Source: Nitrosopumilaceae archaeon (GTDB lineage Archaea; Thermoproteota; Nitrososphaeria; Nitrososphaerales; Nitrosopumilaceae). From it: a stretch of DNA of 5,755 nucleotides. The position numbers were made by a program, and so were the translations under genes. Of this stretch, positions 1 to 4,917 are shown piece by piece. The stretch covers positions 1 through 5,755 of the forward strand of contig RKRU01000098.1 of NCBI GenBank assembly GCA_007571225.1. The letters run 5' to 3'. A model generated the notes under the pieces. That model worked only from the letters and a program-made list of their open reading frames with translations. It made no database searches and was not told the DNA's origin. How positions within the stretch are numbered: the first letter of the stretch is position 1; the number at the start of each line of letters is the position of its first letter.

Positions 1-98
1 TCATCATGTTCGTCATCGTGGTCCTTGGCCTCATCATGTTCGTCATCGTGGTCCTTGGCCTCATCATGTTCGTCATCGTGGTCCTTGGCCTCATCATG
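1..98 (-). repeat. Perfect 30-bp coding tandem repeat (His/Asp-rich loop)
   Basis: Three identical 30-bp units (1-30, 31-60, 61-90) followed by the first 8 bp of a fourth (91-98); the array probably continues beyond the left edge. On the minus strand each unit encodes AKDHDDEHDE in frame with the ZnuA-like gene, so copy-number changes lengthen or shorten the metal-binding loop without a frameshift. The copies are identical even at synonymous positions, which points to recent expansion or homogenisation by slippage rather than old selected repeats. It is not a CRISPR array: there are no spacers. Confidence 0.95.
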
Positions 99-530
99 TC
101 CATGTCCATGTCCATGTCCATGAGCTCCCTCAACTGTATCCATTAATTCAACGCCCTCACTTGTATCAACTAAAACACCATCGAAACCTACTTCAGGTAG
201 ATCATCCACCCAAGTCTCAAATCCTATTCCATTAATCACTATAACATCAGCTTCACCCATACTCTGAACATCCCTGACTGTCGGTTCCCAGTCATGGGGC
301 GCCGCACCCAGAGGAAGAATCATCTCTGACCTTATCTTATCACCCCCCACATTGGAGACAAACTGCTCTATCGGATAGAACGACGAAAGCACCAAAATCC
401 GCTCACCTGCAGGCTCTTCCATTACATCCTGCTGTTCAAATACATCAGGTTCCGTACTCATATAGACTACAAATATTGCAATTGGAATCACTACTGCGAC
501 CGCAATTATGGCATACCTAATAGAGTTCAT
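1..530 (-). CDS. znuA: Zinc-type ABC transporter substrate-binding protein (ZnuA-like), 3' end missing
   Basis: Partial gene: 176 codons are visible from ATG at 530 and the frame is still open at the window edge. Residues about 5-23 are hydrophobic and follow MNSIR, an uncleaved anchor or signal segment that would place the protein outside the cell membrane. Residues 44-60 (RILVLSSFYPIEQF...) and the motif GAAPHDWEPTVRD (75-87) match the N-terminal lobe of cluster A-I metal-binding proteins; His79 aligns with the first metal ligand of ZnuA. GIGFETWVDDL (101-111) precedes the usual position of the histidine-rich loop. Here that loop begins HGHGHGHGH (137-145) and continues as ten-residue units AKDHDDEHDE, giving 11 His between 137 and 175. 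Such a loop is typical of zinc rather than manganese members. The C-terminal lobe and the permease and ATPase genes lie outside the window. Zinc specificity is inferred from family knowledge; Mn, Fe or Ni transport cannot be excluded. The start is supported by a TATA-like element about 26 bp upstream. Confidence 0.88.
   Translation of the reverse strand, partial: MNSIRYAIIAVAVVIPIAIFVVYMSTEPDVFEQQDVMEEPAGERILVLSSFYPIEQFVSNVGGDKIRSEMILPLGAAPHDWEPTVRDVQSMGEADVIVINGIGFETWVDDLPEVGFDGVLVDTSEGVELMDTVEGAHGHGHGHGHDEAKDHDDEHDEAKDHDDEHDEAKDHDDEHD
99..122 (-). repeat. Hexanucleotide tandem repeat encoding (His-Gly)n
   Basis: Four perfect copies of tccatg sit directly beside the 30-bp repeats. On the minus strand they encode alternating His-Gly (residues about 137-145), the start of the histidine-rich loop of the ZnuA-like protein. 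Being a 6-bp array it can also vary in frame. Confidence 0.9.
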
Positions 531-550
531 AAGCAGTCTCAGATAATACT

Positions 551-566
551 ATTAATAAATTTTACC
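551..566 (-). promoter_or_regulatory. Candidate TATA/BRE for the znuA-like gene
   Basis: On the minus strand the sequence atttattaat (560-551) is centred about 26 bp upstream of the ATG at 530, the spacing expected for an archaeal TATA box driving a leaderless or nearly leaderless transcript. A purine/A-rich stretch (gtaaaa) directly upstream could be the BRE. The whole region 541-600 is very AT-rich, so several alternative TATA placements exist. No Shine-Dalgarno sequence precedes the ATG. Confidence 0.45.
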
Positions 567-616
567 TAAAATTATAATAATAAATAATTAAAAACAATGG
601 AATAATTAATAACACT

Positions 617-662
617 CTTATGTTGAAGTCTGTGGGGGAGTATTTTCTCAATTCAACATAAG
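617..662. promoter_or_regulatory. Perfect 11-bp inverted repeat, candidate metal-regulator operator
   Basis: The arm cttatgttgaa (617-627) is matched exactly by its reverse complement ttcaacataag (652-662), with a 24-bp spacer. It lies between the divergent znuA-like and nikR-like genes, ending just upstream of the candidate BRE/TATA of nikR and about 55 bp from that of znuA. NikR proteins are known to bind long dyads with widely spaced half-sites (GTATGA-N16-TCATAC in E. coli); the spacer here is longer. The regulator's identity is inferred. An RNA stem-loop is the other reading, but the dyad lies upstream of the probable nikR promoter. Confidence 0.6.
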
Positions 663-664
663 GG

Positions 665-678
665 CGAACAATTAAAAC
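665..678 (+). promoter_or_regulatory. Candidate BRE/TATA for the nikR-like gene
   Basis: The sequence cgaacaattaaaac combines a possible BRE with a TATA-like attaaaac whose centre is about 33 bp before the ATG at 708. That would start transcription within a few bases of the start codon, a very short leader. It directly abuts the inverted repeat at 617-662, so a protein bound to the dyad could block or help TBP/TFB. Predicted from position and composition only. Confidence 0.4.
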
Positions 679-707
679 CCATGGGATAACTAATAAAAAT
701 GTAAAAT

Positions 708-1091
708 ATGCCTATCATCTCCATCTCCCTGAACAACGAAATACTCACCGAGATGGACAGTTATCAAGCAAAGATGGGTTTCTCCGGGCGCTCTGAGATA
801 ATCAGAGCCGGAATCAGGGCCCTGATCCTCGATGAAAAGCAGAAAAGCAGGAGGGACTGGAATGGAAACGCGATTCTGCTTGTACTGCATGATGACGACT
901 TTGACAGCATGGCATCTGAGCTGAGTCACGGTTATGAGGACATGATCATAACCAGAACACACAGTAAGATAGAAGAAAAGAGATGTATGGAACTGTTTGT
1001 TTTAAAGGGAGACACAAAGAGGATCAGTGACATGGAAAAACGATACCAGACCAACAAGAACATGAATACGGTCAAGATGATCGTATTCTAA
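708..1091 (+). CDS. nikR: NikR-family (CopG/RHH plus ACT-like) metal-responsive transcriptional regulator
   Basis: A 127-residue protein close to the family length (E. coli NikR is 133). Residues 1-45 (ISISLNNEILTEMDSY...GRSEIIRAGIRALI) form the ribbon-helix-helix DNA-binding domain. Residues 53-127 match the C-terminal ACT-like metal-binding and tetramerisation domain, with the hallmark C-M-E-L-F-V-L-K-G-D (93-102). Aligned by eye with E. coli NikR, nickel ligands His76, His87 and Cys95 correspond to His74, His85 and Cys93, but His89 is replaced by Lys87. DNA-contacting strand residues R3/T5/T7 become I3/S5/S7, which suggests a different operator sequence. It is divergent from the ZnuA-like gene across a region with an inverted repeat, so it may control that transporter, itself, or both. 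Its TAA overlaps the stop of the convergent PEFG gene by a few bases. Family is secure; nickel as effector is uncertain because of the missing ligand. Confidence 0.87.
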   Translation: MPIISISLNNEILTEMDSYQAKMGFSGRSEIIRAGIRALILDEKQKSRRDWNGNAILLVLHDDDFDSMASELSHGYEDMIITRTHSKIEEKRCMELFVLKGDTKRISDMEKRYQTNKNMNTVKMIVF

Positions 1092-2701
1092 CTATCGGTC
1101 TTTGTGTCAGAAACGACAAGATTTTGCAGGTGGCGCCTCTGGTGCCATGATGCAAAGAATAGTGCAGTGCCAACTGAGACAACCATGACAAGGACGACGG
1201 TCGTGCCAAACTCGGGCACCACAAGAATGCCAAACTCGGTCTCTTGTCCGATGCCGCGAATGTTCTCAAACCGGATCGTGGTGGGGCCCGTCTGTTCCTC
1301 TTCAAAGGTATATTTGACAAAATGTCCACCTATCTTTGCATTGCCTGATGCCCTGTGCAGCTCCTCCCCGTTCTGTACTATTACAAACGTATACTCCGAA
1401 TCGCGGAGCGGCTCCCCAGTTCTCCCGTCACGTATCGTAAATACGAATATGGTCTCCACTTCAGGCTGGATTTCAGGAGGATCCCAGGAGAGGTTCACAA
1501 GAAACTCCTCGTCTTTTGTATATGCATCCAGTGGAAAACTCACCTCGTCTACGGTTACAAGTTTGAATACCATGTTGCCCGGCAGTGGCTGACCATCCAA
1601 CTCCTTCTTCATCTCGTTTTTGACAAACCTCAGGTGATCCTGCAACAGCACAAAATGCACTATCCTCTCATCTTCCATTGAGTAGTCATCTACAATTACA
1701 GACGATCTGAAGAGTCCTACGCCGTTAACGCTCCCCTCATATCCCGGAGACAGAAACTCTGCAAAGCTCTTTGGGAAATGTACTTCCGCATGCACCACAG
1801 GTATATGTGACATCCTCCTCTCACTCCAGTCAAACGGCATCTCAAATACCACCTCGCCAGAATCCGCATCATACTGCAAGGACGATACGCCGTCAAAGTA
1901 GGATTTTGTGCCAAACTGCACCTCATCACCATCAGAGTCTTCCTGCACGTATCTTGCAGACTCCTCCACGCTGAGGTCTGCAAAATATGACATCACACCA
2001 GTACCCTCCGTATTTGTCAGATCTCCCACTGCAAGTATCGAGATCTCAAAGGTGTACAGGCCGTCAGAACCAAACCCAGGGCTCGTTATTGTGACGGGAC
2101 CCTCCTCCACAGGCGAATACCAGGCCTCAAGCGGGGATGCCCCCCGCACCCCATCTATCTCAATAACGCTGTCACTGGATGTGGATTCAATATCCAATCT
2201 GAGCACACCATCGCCTGCAAAAAAGTTGTCCTGAAATACCGTCTCCCCGGCATGAATCATACCTACTGCAAGAACAACATCCGCTACATTCTCTCCCGTG
2301 TCAACATCAATAGCAGTTATGGTAACTCGTTCTGAACCCTCACCCTCAAACTTCTGTGGCATCTCCACATCGACTGCGATCTTCTTGTCATGCACTGGTA
2401 TAGACTGGATACGGTCAACCCCCAGTCCATGCCCATATGCCAGATTTGCAAATACGTATGGGGGGCCCGCATCAGACGCCGATAAGGCAAACAAAAATGC
2501 GGCCAGTCCCACAGACACTGCAACCACGACAGAACCGGTCTTCAGTAGATCCCTTGTTGGTGCGCAGCCGGCTGGGGCGCAACGCATGTTACGCAAACCG
2601 CGTATCCGAGTCCTATCTCCACACAGGCCGCACATGAGTTGGGTATTGCGACAGTCCCCCAGTACTGCCATGGCAACGGCGATACAAACGCGGAACTGCA
2701 T
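1088..2701 (-). CDS. Secreted PEFG-CTERM surface protein, unknown function
   Basis: The 537-residue frame ends in the archaeal sorting signal: PEFG at 496-499, a hydrophobic helix (about 500-518), then a basic cluster HQRRH. In Thaumarchaeota this tripartite tail marks surface proteins thought to be processed by an archaeosortase. A second hydrophobic segment at about 55-75, ending SASDAG, looks like a signal peptide, so the body (about 78-494) should be outside the cell. The body is acidic and beta-rich by composition; residues about 405-492 (LSWDPPEI...FTIRDGRTGEPL...YTF) resemble an Ig-like beta-sandwich domain that recurs in thaumarchaeal surface proteins. I recognise no enzyme motif. The start is uncertain. 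ATG 2701 has a TATA-like element about 26 bp upstream but leaves about 50 residues, some rich in Cys, before the signal peptide. ATG 2587 (residue 39) would give a normal-length signal peptide. Residues 520-537 form an unusually long tail after the helix. It lies 68 bp downstream of the LON-domain gene on the same strand. Confidence 0.85.
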   Translation of the reverse strand: MQFRVCIAVAMAVLGDCRNTQLMCGLCGDRTRIRGLRNMRCAPAGCAPTRDLLKTGSVVVAVSVGLAAFLFALSASDAGPPYVFANLAYGHGLGVDRIQSIPVHDKKIAVDVEMPQKFEGEGSERVTITAIDVDTGENVADVVLAVGMIHAGETVFQDNFFAGDGVLRLDIESTSSDSVIEIDGVRGASPLEAWYSPVEEGPVTITSPGFGSDGLYTFEISILAVGDLTNTEGTGVMSYFADLSVEESARYVQEDSDGDEVQFGTKSYFDGVSSLQYDADSGEVVFEMPFDWSERRMSHIPVVHAEVHFPKSFAEFLSPGYEGSVNGVGLFRSSVIVDDYSMEDERIVHFVLLQDHLRFVKNEMKKELDGQPLPGNMVFKLVTVDEVSFPLDAYTKDEEFLVNLSWDPPEIQPEVETIFVFTIRDGRTGEPLRDSEYTFVIVQNGEELHRASGNAKIGGHFVKYTFEEEQTGPTTIRFENIRGIGQETEFGILVVPEFGTTVVLVMVVSVGTALFFASWHQRRHLQNLVVSDTKTDS

Positions 2702-2722
2702 ACGAAGCAGTTTAACGTATGC

Positions 2723-2740
2723 AATATTTACGTATTATAC
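2723..2740 (-). promoter_or_regulatory. Candidate promoter for the PEFG-CTERM gene
   Basis: Within the AT-rich gap after the LON-domain gene the minus strand carries gtataata (2740-2733) and taaatatt (2730-2723). The second is centred about 26 bp before the ATG at 2701, the first about 36 bp before it. Either would make the PEFG gene independently transcribed rather than only cotranscribed with its upstream neighbour. If transcription starts near 2700 it would favour ATG 2701, leaderless, or a leader of about 110 nt before ATG 2587. Confidence 0.4.
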
Positions 2741-2769
2741 AGCTACCACACACTAAAAACCACTCCTAA

Positions 2770-3486
2770 TCATGCAATCTCCATCAATCTAACTGCGCGC
2801 ACTAGCAGCTCGTCTACAGTAGTGGCCTCAAGTATGTTCTGTAGATCGGCAGGGACAGAAGATCCCAACGCACACAAACTGTAGACGTACTCTATTGTGG
2901 GGGTATCAGTCTGTAGATAAAATTGCTTTAACAGCCCGTCAAGTGCGTGCGGATCCACTACACTGTCAGAAGAACCTGCCTGGGCCTCCACCTTCTTCTT
3001 CCACAGAAATACTAGGTTCTCCCAGGCAGGAAGTGATATGTCCCCGTCTATCTCCGAAAGCATCTCCACCTCGGCCCTGATGTACATCGCGCCACCTCCC
3101 CCATCCCTCTCGTTAAGATCTACAACTATCTGGTGTCCCTCAACTGAAAGGGGATCATAATTCTCCGGCATTGGAATCGAGGGTTCTATCAGCCTCTTTA
3201 TGCGAAATGGATTCCGTCCCATCGTATCTATATTTAGATGTAGTCCGTCAAGATCGACATCTTGGCATTTTACGATCTTGGCCATCGTACCAACATCATG
3301 CGGCAGATCCCAACCCATCACAGATCTGTCCTCCCTGATCAGGCATACACCAAACAGTCCATCCTTCAACATACAGTCATCCACCAGCTGCTTGTAGCGG
3401 GGCTCAAAGATCCGCAATTGTAGCTCCTGTCGTGGAAACAGAACCAGATCTAATGGGAATATTGGTATAGTCTGGATTACAGTCAA
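2770..3486 (-). CDS. Stand-alone LON substrate-binding-domain protein
   Basis: A 238-residue protein whose N-terminus, IPIFPLDLVLFPRQ then LQLRIFEPRY (residues 7-31), is the signature of the PUA-like LON N-terminal domain. It continues with FGVCLI (45-50) and GTMAKI (66-71), and ends in the helical segment typical of these proteins (about 150-238, with LGSSVPADLQNILEA). There is no Walker A/B ATPase and no Ser-Lys protease domain. It is therefore a cytosolic single-domain relative of Lon, not the protease; the length fits stand-alone LON-domain proteins of roughly 190-230 residues. Such proteins have no established enzymatic role; peptide or substrate recognition is inferred from the Lon parallel. 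The start is TTG at 3486. An in-frame TAG lies five codons upstream with no ATG or GTG between, and the conserved motif begins at residue 5-7, so an internal ATG would destroy the domain. It lies 68 bp upstream of the PEFG gene on the same strand. Confidence 0.88.
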   Translation of the reverse strand: MTVIQTIPIFPLDLVLFPRQELQLRIFEPRYKQLVDDCMLKDGLFGVCLIREDRSVMGWDLPHDVGTMAKIVKCQDVDLDGLHLNIDTMGRNPFRIKRLIEPSIPMPENYDPLSVEGHQIVVDLNERDGGGGAMYIRAEVEMLSEIDGDISLPAWENLVFLWKKKVEAQAGSSDSVVDPHALDGLLKQFYLQTDTPTIEYVYSLCALGSSVPADLQNILEATTVDELLVRAVRLMEIA

Positions 3487-3490
3487 GCGG

Positions 3491-3497
3491 CCACCCT
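3491..3497 (-). promoter_or_regulatory. Shine-Dalgarno-like site supporting the TTG start
   Basis: On the minus strand agggtgg precedes the TTG at 3486 by four bases. Its GGTG core can pair with the archaeal 16S 3' end (CACCUCC). The spacing is slightly short, but with the in-frame TAG upstream it helps fix TTG as the start of the LON-domain gene. It also implies that this mRNA, unlike most in the window, has a leader. Confidence 0.4.
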
Positions 3498-3828
3498 AGA
3501 TCAATCGCACATATGAACTCGTTCTTTTGTAACTCCCACAACAGGCCACTCCAATAACAAACCACTTCTGCTGCATAAATGATTTACTCAATTTGGGTTG
3601 CCTTTGTAACACGCTTGATATGTTTATGCCTTCTCCTTGCAAGATCGGGGTTCTACATCCGGCATTCTGCGTTGTGAGCATCATCACCATGATGTCTCAG
3701 CACATCTCCAGTATGCGTCTTGCCACTGCGACCTTTGCCTCCCATCGTCCAATTACGGGACACAGTCTGACGCATGTCTGTTTGGATCCCTCGCGCCCGA
3801 ACGTCTGATTCCAGACAGCATATCGTCT

Positions 3829-3865
3829 ATACGTCGAATCCAAACGGCTGCACACGTTCTTTTAC
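3829..3865. repeat. Direct repeat copy A (37 bp, about 84% identical to copy B)
   Basis: This copy matches 3901-3937 at 31 of 37 positions with a 72-bp period and no gaps. The core aaacggctgcacacgttc and the end tcttttac are the best conserved. All six differences are transitions. It lies in the noncoding region downstream of pyrB. Function unknown. Confidence 0.8.
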
Positions 3866-3900
3866 TTGGGCTAACCTCACTTGGTCGGCGCTTGATTCGG

Positions 3901-3937
3901 ATACGCCAAACCCAAACAGCTACACACATTCTTTTAC
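3901..3937. repeat. Direct repeat copy B (37 bp)
   Basis: The partner of 3829-3865. It ends only seven bases from the pyrB stop codon (3945-3947), so on the minus strand it would be the first part of the pyrB 3' untranslated region. The core reads aaacagctacacacattc, with A where copy A has G at three sites. Confidence 0.8.
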
Positions 3938-3944
3938 ATCCAGA

Positions 3945-4883
3945 TCAGCCAGGCCGTACATCTTGGTTTAGTATCAGATTAAGCAGGGCCGCGCGCGCAT
4001 ACATGCCATACTCGGCCTGCTTGAAGTACCTAGCATGGGGCGTGTCGTCCACATCAGACGAGATCTCGTCTACGCGTGGCAGTGGATGCATTATGATTGC
4101 ATCCTTCTTCATCTGGCCTAGCAGGTCCAGCCCCACCACATAACTGCCCTTCACCTTGATATACTCCTCAACATCTGGGAACCTCTCCTTCTGGATTCGG
4201 GTCACATACAACACATCAAGCTCGTCTATGTGTTCTGATATGTCCGTAGATTCCGAAAAGTCCAGCCTCTTTTTAATCTCATAGACGGAGTCGGATCTTA
4301 TCCGCAGTGACTCAGGCGAGATCAGTCTGACATCCACATCATAATTTCCCAGGCCATACAACAAAGAATAGACAGTCCTGCCGTACTTTAGATCGCCGAT
4401 GATTCCTATCTTCAGGCCGTCTATCCTGCCCTTCTCCCTCCTCAGGGTATAGAGGTCCTGTATAGCCTGCGTCGGGTGTTCCTCCGTTCCGCTGCCTGCA
4501 TTGATTACGGACTTTGATGACACCTCTGAGGCAAACCTGCTTGAGCCATCTAGTGCATGACGCAGTACAAGTACATCAGAGTATATAGACATCATGCGGA
4601 CCGTATCTGCAAGGCTCTCCCCCTTGTGGATCGACGAGGACGAAACATCGGATATTCCAAGCGAGCTTCCCCCCATGGACGCGATCGCGGCATCAAAGCT
4701 GAGGCGCGTCCTAGTACTGGGCTCATAAAAGAGGGAGCCTAGAACGCGTCCCCGGCACAGGTTCCTGCGCCTCTCAGGCGACAGTTCCATTATCCTGTCC
4801 GTGGCCGCAAATATCTGATCAAAATGTGTACGGCTCAGATCCTTTATCGATATTATATCACTGTGATAAAACTCGTTTGTCAC
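3945..4883 (-). CDS. pyrB: Aspartate carbamoyltransferase catalytic chain
   Basis: Catalyses carbamoyl phosphate + L-aspartate to N-carbamoyl-L-aspartate, the second step of de novo pyrimidine synthesis, in the cytosol. The product is 312 residues (E. coli PyrB: about 310). Visible motifs: carbamoyl-phosphate loop FYEPSTRTRLSF (52-63); mobile-loop lysine in IHKGESLADT (Lys87); EEHPTQ (His136); GDLKYGRT (Arg169, aspartate site); VTRIQKER (Arg229, Gln231); HPLPRVDEI (266-274). All key catalytic residues are present. A small oddity is Ser131 where E. coli has Asp (NAGSG for NAGDG). The start is GTG at 4883: upstream in-frame codons run antisense into pyrI, the family-typical IISIKDLSR begins at residue 10, and the first internal ATG (residue 32) would remove it. 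A TATA-like ttttatac centred 26-27 bp upstream supports a leaderless GTG start. It is divergent from pyrI, 34 bp apart. Confidence 0.96.
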   Translation of the reverse strand: MTNEFYHSDIISIKDLSRTHFDQIFAATDRIMELSPERRRNLCRGRVLGSLFYEPSTRTRLSFDAAIASMGGSSLGISDVSSSSIHKGESLADTVRMMSIYSDVLVLRHALDGSSRFASEVSSKSVINAGSGTEEHPTQAIQDLYTLRREKGRIDGLKIGIIGDLKYGRTVYSLLYGLGNYDVDVRLISPESLRIRSDSVYEIKKRLDFSESTDISEHIDELDVLYVTRIQKERFPDVEEYIKVKGSYVVGLDLLGQMKKDAIIMHPLPRVDEISSDVDDTPHARYFKQAEYGMYARAALLNLILNQDVRPG

Positions 4884-4917
4884 TTTCAGTATTATATAGT
4901 GGCGCGTATAAAACAGT
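4884..4917. promoter_or_regulatory. Compact bidirectional promoter between pyrB and pyrI
   Basis: Only 34 bp separate the GTG of pyrB from the ATG of pyrI, and two TATA-like elements face outward in it. On the minus strand ttttatac (4913-4906) is centred 26-27 bp before the pyrB GTG. On the plus strand attatata (4891-4898) is centred about 23-24 bp before the pyrI ATG. Each TATA sits in the initiation zone of the opposite gene, and each BRE would overlap or abut the other gene's start codon. Both mRNAs would then be leaderless or nearly so. There is no room for a separate upstream operator or attenuator. Confidence 0.65.

Larger units (their letters stand above)
3487..3944. other. 458-bp intergenic region without a convincing gene
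   Basis: This stretch separates the stop of pyrB from the start of the LON-domain gene, both on the minus strand. Several short open frames cross it on both strands, but none has a recognisable motif together with a promoter or Shine-Dalgarno site. I found no tRNA cloverleaf, no conserved RNase P or SRP RNA core and no paired box C/D. What it does contain is a 37-bp direct repeat pair at its pyrB end and, presumably, the promoter and leader of the LON-domain gene at its other end. The length is large compared with the other gaps in the window (about 30-180 bp). Confidence 0.6.

Noticed and set aside
1..98. Possible CRISPR array from regularly spaced 30-bp repeats
   Set aside because: The units are contiguous with no spacers and are in frame inside a metal-binding protein, where His-rich repeats are expected.
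6..146. Plus-strand frame encoding repeats of a hydrophobic decapeptide (MFVIVVLGLI) that looks like a membrane microprotein
   Set aside because: It is the antisense shadow of the His/Asp repeat (His/Asp codons read as Met/Val/Ile on the other strand); no promoter or other support.
1104..1592. 162-residue plus-strand frame opposite the PEFG gene
   Set aside because: Antisense shadow of a gene with clear signal peptide and sorting tail; Ser/Thr-rich composition typical of such shadows.
3496..3690. 64-residue minus-strand frame just upstream of the LON-domain gene
   Set aside because: No recognisable motif, no TATA element or Shine-Dalgarno site before its ATG; likely chance in a noncoding stretch.
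3620..3690. Box C-like gtgatga on the minus strand suggesting a C/D box guide RNA
   Set aside because: No CTGA box D or internal C'/D' boxes at the expected spacing.
3832..3842. T-arm-like sequence cgtcgaatcc suggesting a tRNA
   Set aside because: No matching T-stem, anticodon arm or acceptor stem can be built around it on either strand.
3637..4143. 168-residue plus-strand frame overlapping the pyrB 3' end
   Set aside because: Its second half is antisense to the pyrB coding sequence and the peptide is low-complexity with no domain.
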